Assembly: GCA_013044085.1 (NCBI GenBank)
Contig: JABEVI010000078.1
Coordinates: forward strand, 1 to 20,169
Length of the DNA stretch: 20,169 nt
Reading direction: 5' to 3'
Source of the DNA: Steroidobacteraceae bacterium
GTDB taxonomy: Bacteria; Pseudomonadota; Gammaproteobacteria; Steroidobacterales; Steroidobacteraceae
Positions within the stretch are counted from its first letter, which is position 1. Every line of letters starts with the position of its first letter. Under the pieces are notes generated by a model that was not told the origin of the DNA, did no database searches, and was given only the letters and a program-made list of their open reading frames with translations. Made by a program: the position numbers and the translations under genes. Shown here piece by piece: positions 7,855 through 15,605 of the stretch.

Positions 7855-9042
7855 TCATGTCTGGTTCAGCTTTGCGGCGACCCGCCGGTACGCCTCACGG
7901 AACGGTATGCCTTCGGTCGCAACCAGCGCATTCGCCTGCGCGGCCGCGTCGATCGAGGGATCGAGGCGGATGCGTTCGGGTCGGAAGCGCACGCCGGCGA
8001 GCGCGCTTGGCAGGATGTCGAGCGTCTGCGCACACGAATCGATGGCGCGAAACAGCGGCGGCTTGATCAACTGCAGGTCGCGGTGATACCCGGAACCGAG
8101 TTTCTGCGTCAGGCCGAGCACCTCGTTGAGCGCCGCCTGCGCGACGGCGCTGCGTCCGCGCATGATCTCGAAGACGTCGGGATTGCGCTTCTGCGGCATG
8201 ATCGACGAGCCGGTGGTGAACTCCTCCGGCAGGCTCACGAAGCCGAACTCCTGCGTGTAGAAAAGGCACAAGTCGGCGGCGAGACGGCCGAGGTCCTGGG
8301 TCAGCAGGGTGATCTCGAACAGCAGATGCGCCTCGGCCTTGCCTCGCGACAGCTGCACGGCGGTCACCGGCTCGTGGATCTGTGCGAAGCCGAGCAGCCG
8401 GCGCGTCGCTTCGCGATCCACGTCGAGGTTCGGCGTTCCGTAGCCGGCTGCCGAACCGAGCGGGTTCTTGTCGGCGCGCCGCGCACTATGTTCCAGTCCT
8501 TGCGCGTCGTCGCGTATTTCCGCGGCGAATCCCTCCGCCCACAGGGCGACCGAACTCGGCATGGCCTGTTGCATGTGGGTGTAGCCGGGCAGCAGAATCG
8601 CCCCGTCCCGTGCGCCGAGCGCCGTGAGCGCGCCGGCGACCTCGAGCGCGGCCTCCTTCAAGGACCGCGCGGTGTCGCGAAGATACAGGCGCAACGCGAC
8701 CAGCACCTGGTCGTTGCGCGAGCGGCCCGCATGGATGCGGCCCCCGGCCGCACCGATGCGCGCGGTCAAGCGCGCTTCGATCGCCGTCTGGCCATCCTCT
8801 TCTTGCAAGCTGACCCGCCATTCTCCGCGCGCATGCTCGGCACCGATGTCGAGGAGCGCCGCGCGGATCGCGGCAAAATCCTCCGCCCCAATGAGGCCTT
8901 GTGCGGCGAGCATTTCGGCGTGCGCGATCGACGCCTCGATGTCGTAGCGCACCAGGCGGTCGTCGAACGCGTGATCCTCGCCCGCCGTGTAGGCGAGCAC
9001 GCGCGCGTCGAGCGCCTTTCCCTTGTCCCAAAGTCGACTCAT
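7855..9042 (-). CDS. argH: Argininosuccinate lyase (C-terminally short)
   Basis: A 395-residue member of the fumarase/aspartase superfamily that splits argininosuccinate into arginine and fumarate, the last step of arginine synthesis. Conserved blocks are HAGRSRNDQ (104-112), GYTHMQQAMPSS (153-164, catalytic-region His156) and the signature loop GSSIMPQKRNPD (278-289). The start at 9042 gives 'MSRLWDKG', the expected N-terminus. An in-frame ATG at 9114 would overlap argB and add an Arg/Pro-rich stretch. The start is 25 bp after the argB stop. The protein ends at 'FREAYRRVAAKLNQT', about 45 residues earlier than the E. coli enzyme. No frameshifted remainder is visible before the FKBP gene, so this appears to be the native end. 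The N-terminus resembles the Bacteroidetes and Xanthomonas branch more than E. coli. Confidence 0.95.
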   Translation of the reverse strand: MSRLWDKGKALDARVLAYTAGEDHAFDDRLVRYDIEASIAHAEMLAAQGLIGAEDFAAIRAALLDIGAEHARGEWRVSLQEEDGQTAIEARLTARIGAAGGRIHAGRSRNDQVLVALRLYLRDTARSLKEAALEVAGALTALGARDGAILLPGYTHMQQAMPSSVALWAEGFAAEIRDDAQGLEHSARRADKNPLGSAAGYGTPNLDVDREATRRLLGFAQIHEPVTAVQLSRGKAEAHLLFEITLLTQDLGRLAADLCLFYTQEFGFVSLPEEFTTGSSIMPQKRNPDVFEIMRGRSAVAQAALNEVLGLTQKLGSGYHRDLQLIKPPLFRAIDSCAQTLDILPSALAGVRFRPERIRLDPSIDAAAQANALVATEGIPFREAYRRVAAKLNQT

Positions 9043-9067
9043 GGGTTTGCCCGGGGCCGGTCCGCGG

Positions 9068-10015
9068 TCAGGCGGGCGTGGCCGTCCCCTGTTGTTCAGC
9101 CTGGCTGAGCGCATTCAAGTCGGCAACCACCAGCGTACCCGTACCCTCGTTGGTGAAAATCTCCGCGAGCAGGCTGTCCTTTGACTTGTAGGAGATGACG
9201 TGCACGCGCCGTACGCCACCGCGGATGGCGTTCTCGATCGCGGCAGCCTTCGGCAGCATGCCGTCGTTCAGGCTTCCCCGATCGCGCAGCCGTTTCAACC
9301 CCTTCAGGTCGGTATAGGAAATCAATGAACTCGGATCCTCGAGGCGCTCGAGGATGCCTGCGGCGCCCGTGCAGAGCACCAGTTTCTCGGCCGCGAGCCC
9401 GGCACCGAGCGCCGCGGCGACCGTGTCGGCGTTGATGTTGAGCAGTGTGCCCTGCGAGTCCGCGGACACAGGGCTGACGACCGGCATCAAGCCGTTGTCC
9501 AGCAGCTTGCCGATCGCGGTCGTGTCCACCGAATCGATGTCGCCGACGAAGCCGTAGTCCACCGTCTCGCCCGAGCCGTCGGTGAGGCGCACCGGTGGGC
9601 GCTTGTGGGCGCGGATCAGGCCTGCGGCCACGCCGCTGATGCCGATCGCCTCGATCTCGAGTTCACGGCAGATGCCGAGGATCCGCGTGTTGATCAGGCC
9701 ATTGAGCACCATCGCGGTCGCATCGATCGACTTTTGGTCGGTTACACGGCGTCCACCGACCATGCGGGTTTCGACGCCGAGGGCCGCTTGGATGCCGTCG
9801 AGCTGCGGACCGCCGCCATGCACGAGCACCGTCTTGATGCCGACCTGGTGCAGGATCGCGACCTGCTCGATCAGTGTGCGGGTCGTTTCGCGGTCGGCAA
9901 ATACCGCTCCGCCCGCCTTGATGACGAACACCTTGCCTTTGTACATCCTGATGTACGGGGTGGCGCTCTTCAGTGCGCGTACGGCGATGGAGGGATCCGG
10001 TCGACTGGTGATCAT
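9068..10015 (-). CDS. argB: N-acetylglutamate (N-acylglutamate) kinase
   Basis: A 315-residue amino-acid kinase that phosphorylates the gamma-carboxylate of N-acylglutamate. Visible motifs are VIKAGGAV (31-38, nucleotide Lys33), VHGGGPQLD (65-73), the substrate Arg in GGRRVTD (87-93), LNINADTVAAAL (192-203) and DGMLPK (251-256). A short N-terminal segment, 'SIAVRALKSATPYIRMYKG', precedes the core and may be the helix associated with arginine feedback in inhibitable enzymes. Glycine-loop residues 'KAGGAV' are nearer the Xanthomonas type than the common 'KYGG'. Unlike Xanthomonas ArgB there is no C-terminal GNAT domain, so it cannot supply N-acetylglutamate synthase activity. The start at 10015 has GGAG 10 nt upstream; the open frame extends 96 codons further but runs into argF'. 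It lies 35 bp after argF'. Confidence 0.95.
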   Translation of the reverse strand: MITSRPDPSIAVRALKSATPYIRMYKGKVFVIKAGGAVFADRETTRTLIEQVAILHQVGIKTVLVHGGGPQLDGIQAALGVETRMVGGRRVTDQKSIDATAMVLNGLINTRILGICRELEIEAIGISGVAAGLIRAHKRPPVRLTDGSGETVDYGFVGDIDSVDTTAIGKLLDNGLMPVVSPVSADSQGTLLNINADTVAAALGAGLAAEKLVLCTGAAGILERLEDPSSLISYTDLKGLKRLRDRGSLNDGMLPKAAAIENAIRGGVRRVHVISYKSKDSLLAEIFTNEGTGTLVVADLNALSQAEQQGTATPA

Positions 10016-10050
10016 GAGGCTATGACTCCGCTTCGGCAGCCGTATTGATG

Positions 10051-11046
10051 TCAGGCAAGCATGCGGTGCAGAACGGCCATTTGCACCACGAGCCGATTGA
10101 ACGCTTCGCGCTTGACCACCGCCCGGGGTCCGTCGAGCACCTCGTCGGCGACCGCGACGTTGCGTCTGACCGGCAGGCAGTGCATCAGTTTCGCTTCGGG
10201 CGCGGCGCCGGCGAACCAGCGCTCGCGCACGCACCAATCGCCGAGCTCGGCGCGCAGTCGGGCGTCGGCCTCGACATCGCCGTAATAGGTCGTGGTGCCC
10301 CATTCCTTCGCGTACAGCACGTCGGCGCCGGCGAGCGCGGCGGCACGGTCGGTGGTCTCGCTGACCGCGCCGCCCGCGGCGGCGGCGGCCTGGCGCGCCT
10401 TCTCCATGAGGGCATCCGGCAAGGCGAAGCCCTCGGGCCGCAGGACGACGACTTCCATGCCGCGCATCGCCGCCATGTGCAGTGTCGCGGCGGGCACCGC
10501 GAGCGGCAGCGGCCGGGGATGATAGGCCCAGCTCAACACGAACTTGCCGCGGCGCGGCACCCGCAACTCATCGAGCGTGCGCCAGTCGGCGAGCGCCTGG
10601 CAGGGATGGTTCACCGCCGACTCGAGGTTCACGAGCGGTTTGTCGCAGAGGCCGTCGATCATTCCGAACAAGGTTTCGGCGAGATCCGCCTGCAAATTTC
10701 GGCCTTCCGCGAAGGCGCGTACGCCGAGGGCGTCGCAATACGAGGCGAGCACGGGAATTCCCTCGCGGATATGCTCGGCCGAGCTGCCGTTCATGACCGC
10801 ATTTAGGCGCGTCTCGAGCTGCCAGGTTCCCTGTCCGGGGGTGATGACGAACGAGTCGCCGCCGAGTCGGGACATCCCGGCTTGGAAGGAGGCGAGGGTG
10901 CGCAAGCTCGGATTGAAGAACACGAGGCCGAGGATCTTGCCGGCAAGCGCGTTCGGCTGCGGTTTGTCCTGCAGCGATTGTGCGAGCGCCAGCAGATCGA
11001 GCACCTCGTCGCGCGACAGGTCGGCCAGGTCGAGGAATCGCCTCAT
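10051..11046 (-). CDS. argF': N-acyl-ornithine carbamoyltransferase (acetyl- or succinyl-type)
   Basis: A 331-residue transcarbamylase of the N-acylornithine branch, converting an N-acylornithine plus carbamoyl phosphate to N-acylcitrulline. The carbamoyl-phosphate loop is FFNPSLRT (43-50), not the STRT form of ordinary OTCase. Other marks are Trp75, Glu142 in NLESAVNHPCQ, 'SWAYHPRPLPLAVP' (172-185), YAKEWG (245-250) and HCLPVRRN (289-296). At the residue that decides acetyl (Glu92 in Xanthomonas) versus succinyl (Pro90 in Bacteroides) specificity it has Ala90. The lysine that is carboxylated in the acetyl enzyme (Lys302) is replaced by Ala298. Flanking sequence 'EGIPV..YCD..GVRAFA' is closer to the succinyl type. 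I therefore leave the acyl group open. The start at 11046 overlaps the argD stop as ATGA; longer in-frame starts lie inside argD. Confidence 0.92.
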   Translation of the reverse strand: MRRFLDLADLSRDEVLDLLALAQSLQDKPQPNALAGKILGLVFFNPSLRTLASFQAGMSRLGGDSFVITPGQGTWQLETRLNAVMNGSSAEHIREGIPVLASYCDALGVRAFAEGRNLQADLAETLFGMIDGLCDKPLVNLESAVNHPCQALADWRTLDELRVPRRGKFVLSWAYHPRPLPLAVPAATLHMAAMRGMEVVVLRPEGFALPDALMEKARQAAAAAGGAVSETTDRAAALAGADVLYAKEWGTTTYYGDVEADARLRAELGDWCVRERWFAGAAPEAKLMHCLPVRRNVAVADEVLDGPRAVVKREAFNRLVVQMAVLHRMLA

Positions 11047-12212
11047 GGGCTTATCTGCGCGAGGGCGTCGCAGAGCTGATCGACGTGGCCTTCGGTCATG
11101 ATGTACGCGGGCAGCAGCCTCAGCACATGCGCATCGCCGCTCGTGCCGGTCAGGATGTTCTTGCCGATCAGTGCGGCCTGCACTTCCTTGGCGGGACGCG
11201 AGGTCTTCAGTCCGAGCAGGAAGCCCAGACCCTGAACGCCGGTCACCGGCCCTACCAGGCAGTTCGCGCGGATGTAGGTCGACACCGTGCGGACGTTGAA
11301 CAGCAGCGACTCGGACTCGATCGCGTCGATCACCGCTTCGGCGACCGCGCAAGCCATCGGCCCGCCGCCGAACGTCGTGCCCATGTCGTCGTAGCGTATC
11401 TGCTTGGCAACGGCTTTGGAGACCATCAGCGCCGAGACCGGAAAGCCGTTGCCGAGCGCCTTGGCGGCGGTCAGCATGTCGGGTGTCACGCCGTAGTGAT
11501 TGGCTGCGAACGGCGAGCCGCTGCGCCCCATGCCGCATTGCACCTCGTCGAAGATCAGCAGTGCACCGGTCTCGTCGCAGCGCCGGCGCAGCGCTTGCAG
11601 CATCGTCTTGCCGATGTCGTAGGCGCCGCCGACGCCTTGCACCGGCTCGACGATGACCGCCGCGGTGTCGCGATCGATGATCCCGGCGAGCGCGTCCGGG
11701 TTGTCGCGCGGCGCGAAGCGCACATCGAATGGCCGGCGCGCAAAGCCGTACCACTTCTCGAGCGCGCCCCAGGTCACCGCACCGGCGGCGGCGGTGCGAC
11801 CGTGCCAACCTTGTTCGAGCGCGACGGCCTTGGTGCGCCCGGTGATCTTGAAGGCCATCTTCAGCGCGTTCTCGTTCGCCTCGGCGCCACTGTTGATCCA
11901 GAACACCGTATCGAGACCGAGAGCGGCGAATTTCACCAGTTTTGCGGCGGCGCGCTCGCGAATGGCCATGGGTAGTGCGTTGGTCTGGAACGCCATCTGC
12001 CGCGCCTGCCGCTCGAGCGCCGCGAGCCAGCGCGGGTGGCCGTAGCCGAGTCCGGCGACGGCGTGCCCACCGTAGAAATCCAGGTATTTTCTGCCGTCCC
12101 GCGCGTGAATCCAGACGCCCTCGCCGTGCACGACATCGATGGGATATTGCGCGAAGACATTCGCAAGGTGGCTCACGGGCGCTGCGGTTTGGCCGTCGGC
12201 TGGGGTCATCAT
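11043..12212 (-). CDS. argD: N-acyl-ornithine aminotransferase
   Basis: A 389-residue class III PLP aminotransferase that makes N-acylornithine from the semialdehyde with glutamate as donor. Motifs are 'INSGAEANENALKMA' (106-120), the cofactor Asp222 in 'LLIFDEVQCGMGR', the Schiff-base lysine Lys251 in TAAKALGNGFPV (248-259) and 'GTTFGGGPMACAVA' (278-291). Two adjacent ATG codons (12212 and 12209) can start it; either leaves about 8-11 bp after the argC stop. Longer in-frame starts overlap argC and add Arg-rich sequence. Its TGA overlaps the argF' ATG. Acetyl- and succinyl-ornithine aminotransferases belong to one family, so the acyl group cannot be told from sequence. The operon position makes a biosynthetic role firm. 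Confidence 0.94.
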   Translation of the reverse strand: MMTPADGQTAAPVSHLANVFAQYPIDVVHGEGVWIHARDGRKYLDFYGGHAVAGLGYGHPRWLAALERQARQMAFQTNALPMAIRERAAAKLVKFAALGLDTVFWINSGAEANENALKMAFKITGRTKAVALEQGWHGRTAAAGAVTWGALEKWYGFARRPFDVRFAPRDNPDALAGIIDRDTAAVIVEPVQGVGGAYDIGKTMLQALRRRCDETGALLIFDEVQCGMGRSGSPFAANHYGVTPDMLTAAKALGNGFPVSALMVSKAVAKQIRYDDMGTTFGGGPMACAVAEAVIDAIESESLLFNVRTVSTYIRANCLVGPVTGVQGLGFLLGLKTSRPAKEVQAALIGKNILTGTSGDAHVLRLLPAYIMTEGHVDQLCDALAQISP

Positions 12213-12220
12213 GCGGGTTC

Positions 12221-13288
12221 TCAGGTCCAGGCGGGTGCCGGCGCCAGCAATCCGGCGCGCTCGTCGAAGCCGAACAGACGGTTCATCCACTGCATGGCAC
12301 CGCCCGCGGCGCCTTTGGTCAGGTTGTCCACCACCACCATCACCGCGACGCTCGCGCCGTCGGCGGCGACGCCGAGATGGGCGTAGTTGCTCGCGACGAC
12401 GTCCTTCATGCGCGGCGGCCCGTCGACGATGCGCACGAAGGGGCGGTTCGCGTAGTACGCCGCGAACACGGCGCGCACCTCGGCCGCCGCCATGGCTTTG
12501 CGAAGCCGCGCCTGCACCGTCAGGTGAATGCCGCGCGCGAACGGTCCGGAGTGCGGCACGAAGCGTAGATCCGCGGTTATCCCGGTGGCGGCCTCGGCGC
12601 AGGCGATGATCTCCGGCACATGGCGGTGGCGGAGCGGGTTGTACGCATACAGGTCGGCATGCCGCTGCGGGTGATGGGTGCCTTCGACCGGCTTGCGGCC
12701 GGAGCCGGTGCTGCCCGTCACGCCGCTCGCGAACAGCGGTCCTTCGGTGAGTCCTTCGCCGAGCAGGGGCGCGATGGCGAGCAGTGTGGCGGTCGCGAAG
12801 CAGCCGGGATGGGCGACATGCGGAGTCGGCGACGTCGCCAGGTGTTCGGGCAGCGCGCAGGTGAAGTCGGCGATCCGCGCCGGCGCGCCGTGCGCATGCC
12901 CGTAGACCGCCTCATAGACCGCCGCGCTGCGGTAGCGAAAATCCGCGGAAATGTCGACACAATGCAGGCGTGCCCCGGCGCTCTGCGCGCTCGCGAGCAG
13001 CCGGTCGATCATTGCCGCGGCGACGCCGTGGGGCGCTGCGCTGAACAACGCGGCTTGCGGTGCGCGCCGGAGCATCGCCTCGAGTTCCTCGAGATCGACG
13101 AACCGCCCGTCGGCGTAGACACTCTGCAGGTGCGGGAACGCCGCGGCGATCGCGCCGCCCGCCCGGCTGTCGGAGAGGATGCCGGCGAGTTCGAAGCGCG
13201 GGTGTCCGGCGAGCAGGCGCAGCAGTTCGCCGGACACGTAGCCGGTGCCGCCGAGCACGAACGCGGGCGTGCGGGCGCCGTCGCTCAT
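12221..13288 (-). CDS. argC: N-acyl-gamma-glutamyl-phosphate reductase
   Basis: A 355-residue NADPH-dependent reductase forming N-acylglutamate semialdehyde. The Rossmann start is 'FVLGGTGYVSGELLRLL' (10-26), the catalytic cysteine is Cys163 in HPGCFATATLL, and a likely catalytic His lies in LRHRHVPE (219-226). The C-terminal 'VVVDNLTKGAAGGAMQWMN' is characteristic. The substrate loop is not E. coli-like: 'SGVTGSTGSGRKP' is followed by THHPQRHADLYAY (204-216). The HHPxR pattern is closer to LysY-type reductases that act on carrier-bound substrates, and the TGSTG to Bacteroidetes ArgC. The start overlaps the stop of gene X (ATGA), and its TGA is 8 bp before argD, so it is firmly within the operon. 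Function as ArgC is well supported; the exact acyl carrier is not. Confidence 0.94.
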   Translation of the reverse strand: MSDGARTPAFVLGGTGYVSGELLRLLAGHPRFELAGILSDSRAGGAIAAAFPHLQSVYADGRFVDLEELEAMLRRAPQAALFSAAPHGVAAAMIDRLLASAQSAGARLHCVDISADFRYRSAAVYEAVYGHAHGAPARIADFTCALPEHLATSPTPHVAHPGCFATATLLAIAPLLGEGLTEGPLFASGVTGSTGSGRKPVEGTHHPQRHADLYAYNPLRHRHVPEIIACAEAATGITADLRFVPHSGPFARGIHLTVQARLRKAMAAAEVRAVFAAYYANRPFVRIVDGPPRMKDVVASNYAHLGVAADGASVAVMVVVDNLTKGAAGGAMQWMNRLFGFDERAGLLAPAPAWT

Positions 13289-14373
13289 TCGGCGGTGGTC
13301 CTGGCTTCGCGCACCTGAGCAATGCCGAGCCGGGAGATGATGTGATCGCCGAGGTCGGCCGGATTGCTGATCGCGTTGAACGCCTCGACGCCCATCGTCT
13401 CGCGAATGATCTGCACGCCGACCTGGTTGTCGGTCGCGGGTCCCGTGACCACGGCCGGTTCTATGTCGAAGCGTTCGCGCAGCAGCTTGACACCGCCCCA
13501 GGCGGCGACCGGGTCGTTCGCCGACAGCGCGACCGCGGTCAGCGCCGACTTGATCGCCTCGTCGCGCAAGATCGCCTCGACGCCGTAGGCACCGAGCAGA
13601 CCGTCGCCGAGTTCGAACACGATCACGTCCGGCGCACCGGCCGCCATCTCGCTCAGCATCGTGCGCGTCAGCGCCGGGCCGTTCTGCGCGGTCGTCGTGA
13701 CGACGCCGAGGTCGGTGAAGATCATCGTGCGGCGCGCGCCCGCGTCCTCGAACGCGAGGATGTCACGGCGCAGCGACACACCGGTTGCCTTGAACGCATC
13801 GACTGTGAGGCCCCGGTGCCGCATTCTGGCGATGATCGCCGCCGCTGCCGCGGTCTTGCCGGCCTCCATGCAGGTGCCGGCGAGCGCCACCACCGGAACA
13901 CCGCGTGCGTCGAGCTTGGCGTCCTGATCGAGCGGCTTGTAGCCCGCCTTGGCGGGAATGCCGATCCGCTCTCCGAGGTAGGGGAAGGAGAGCACCGCGC
14001 CGAGCACGCGGCAGTCGAACGGCTTTCCCTTGTCGGGTGTCGCCGAGTCGCAGATCCCGAGCACACCGCCGATGTTGAGCATCTGGATCACGTCTCCAGG
14101 CCGCAAGCTCTCGGGGATATGACCGGAATAACCGAACAACGCCCGCCGGTGGCCCAATGCGCCGACCACGATGTCGCCACGCGAGACCTTCGCCATCCGA
14201 CCGCTCGTCAGCTCCAGGGTGTTGTAACTCGGCTTGTTGTTCAGCACCTCGACGACCAGCACGTGGCCTTCCGCGCAGATGATGTCTGCCGAGATACGGA
14301 CCTCGTGCGAGAGGCCGCACGCCTGGGTGATCGAGGCGATCTTGTCGACGACGATGGTGCGCATGCCGCTCAT
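13285..14373 (-). CDS. Uncharacterised P-loop protein X in the arginine operon (dethiobiotin synthetase/DUF1611-like)
   Basis: A 362-residue protein that I cannot name. Residues 1-150 are beta-rich ('GDIVVGALGHRRALFGYSG', 'LRPGDVIQMLNIGGVLG') and match no domain I recognise. Residues about 158-350 form a P-loop fold: GTCMEAGKT (166-174) has the five-residue spacing (G-x5-GKT) of dethiobiotin synthetase and of DUF1611/DgcN proteins, followed by FKATG (194-198) and a Walker-B-like DVIVFELGDGLLG (249-261). DgcN is a D-glutamate N-acetyltransferase. The start at 14373 overlaps the argG TGA, and its own TGA overlaps the argC ATG, so it should be co-translated with arginine enzymes. It sits where a first-step acyltransferase would be useful, and none is otherwise present. 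That role is inference; a regulatory NTPase or ATP-dependent ligase remains possible. Confidence 0.8.
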   Translation of the reverse strand: MSGMRTIVVDKIASITQACGLSHEVRISADIICAEGHVLVVEVLNNKPSYNTLELTSGRMAKVSRGDIVVGALGHRRALFGYSGHIPESLRPGDVIQMLNIGGVLGICDSATPDKGKPFDCRVLGAVLSFPYLGERIGIPAKAGYKPLDQDAKLDARGVPVVALAGTCMEAGKTAAAAAIIARMRHRGLTVDAFKATGVSLRRDILAFEDAGARRTMIFTDLGVVTTTAQNGPALTRTMLSEMAAGAPDVIVFELGDGLLGAYGVEAILRDEAIKSALTAVALSANDPVAAWGGVKLLRERFDIEPAVVTGPATDNQVGVQIIRETMGVEAFNAISNPADLGDHIISRLGIAQVREARTTAE

Positions 14374-15596
14374 GCCGACTCGCCTCCGGCGCGCTGGTAG
14401 AAGATGCCGGGCAACGACAGGATCTTCGAATAGCCGAGCGCATCGGCCGGCGTCCATTCGCCCGCCGACTCGCCGTAGACGCCCTTGGAGGCGGCCATCA
14501 GGGAATACGCGGATACGACGCCCTCGACGAACGCCGAGCCCGGCCGCAAGAGCACGGTGACTTCGCCGCTTACGCGTGCCTGCGAGGACGTCAGCAGCGC
14601 TTCGATGTCCCGGCAGGCCGGATCGAGGTGCTGGCCTTCGTGCACCAGATCACCGTAGGGCTGCGCAAGCATCTCCTTGATGCGCGCCTGCTTGCCGGTC
14701 AGCACGAGCTTTTCGAGTTCGCGGTGGGCATTCAAGAGGATTTCGGCTGCCGGCGCCTCGAAGGCCACCCGGCCCTTGGTGCCGATCACGGTGTCGCCGA
14801 GGTGTATTCCGCGCCCTATCCCGAACGGCCCGCCGAGCGCCTCGAGGCGCTCGATCACCGCCACCGGGGCGAGCGCCTCGCCGTCGAGCGAGCACGGCGA
14901 GCCGCGGTCGAACCCGATCCGGTGACGTTCCGGGGCGCGCGGCTGCGTGAAGGCATGCCGGGACAGCACCCAGGCGGATTCCGGAATGCTGGCCTGCGAA
15001 GTGAGCGTCTCCTGGCCGCCAATGGTGACGCCCCAAAGGCCGCGGTTGACCGAGTAGGCGGCGCCGAACGACGGGATCGGCAGCCTGTGTTCCTCGAGGT
15101 ACTTGAGCTGCTCCGGGCGCTTGAAGGCGCGGTCGCGCACCGGCGCGATGATCTCGAGGCCCGGCGCGAGCGTGCGCAGCGCGACTTCGAACCGGACCTG
15201 GTCGTTGCCGGCCGCGGTGCAGCCGTGCGCTACCCGCGAGGTCTTCATCTGCAGCGCGAGTTGCGCGATCGTCTGCGCCTGCAGCACCCGCTCGGCGCCG
15301 ACACACAGCGGATAGAGTTGACCACGGCGTACGTTGCCCATGATCAGGTACTTGAGGACCTGGTCGAAATATTGCGTGCGCGCATCGATCAGTCGGTGAT
15401 CGATTGCGCCGAGCGCGCGGGATCTGTCGGCGAGCAAGCCGGCGGCGGCGGCGTCGATGCCGCCCGTGTCGACCGTGACGGTGATCACCGGCCGCCGGTG
15501 CGTCTCGGTCAGCCACGGCACCAGGAAGGAGGTGTCCAGACCGCCGGAAAAAGCGAGGAGAATGGGCTCGTCGCCCGAGGGAACAGTCGTTGTCAT
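14370..15596 (-). CDS. argG: Argininosuccinate synthase
   Basis: A 408-residue ATP-pyrophosphatase-fold enzyme joining citrulline and aspartate. The pyrophosphate loop is LAFSGGLDTSF near residues 13-23, and the citrulline/aspartate-binding block is HGCTAAGNDQVRFE. Downstream are 'SVNRGLWGVTIGG' and 'KGVYGESAGEWTPADALGY' near the C-terminus. The form (SGGLDTSF, and AAGNDQ in place of the TGKGNDQ of E. coli) is closer to the Bacteroidetes type. ATG 15596 lies 9 bp after the argR stop, with a weak ribosome-binding site, so translation may depend on argR. Its TGA overlaps the start of gene X. It must work on free citrulline, so an N-acylcitrulline deacylase is needed somewhere else in the genome if argF' acts on acylated ornithine. 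Confidence 0.95.
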   Translation of the reverse strand: MTTTVPSGDEPILLAFSGGLDTSFLVPWLTETHRRPVITVTVDTGGIDAAAAGLLADRSRALGAIDHRLIDARTQYFDQVLKYLIMGNVRRGQLYPLCVGAERVLQAQTIAQLALQMKTSRVAHGCTAAGNDQVRFEVALRTLAPGLEIIAPVRDRAFKRPEQLKYLEEHRLPIPSFGAAYSVNRGLWGVTIGGQETLTSQASIPESAWVLSRHAFTQPRAPERHRIGFDRGSPCSLDGEALAPVAVIERLEALGGPFGIGRGIHLGDTVIGTKGRVAFEAPAAEILLNAHRELEKLVLTGKQARIKEMLAQPYGDLVHEGQHLDPACRDIEALLTSSQARVSGEVTVLLRPGSAFVEGVVSAYSLMAASKGVYGESAGEWTPADALGYSKILSLPGIFYQRAGGESA

Positions 15597-15605
15597 GAGG
15601 GTGCT

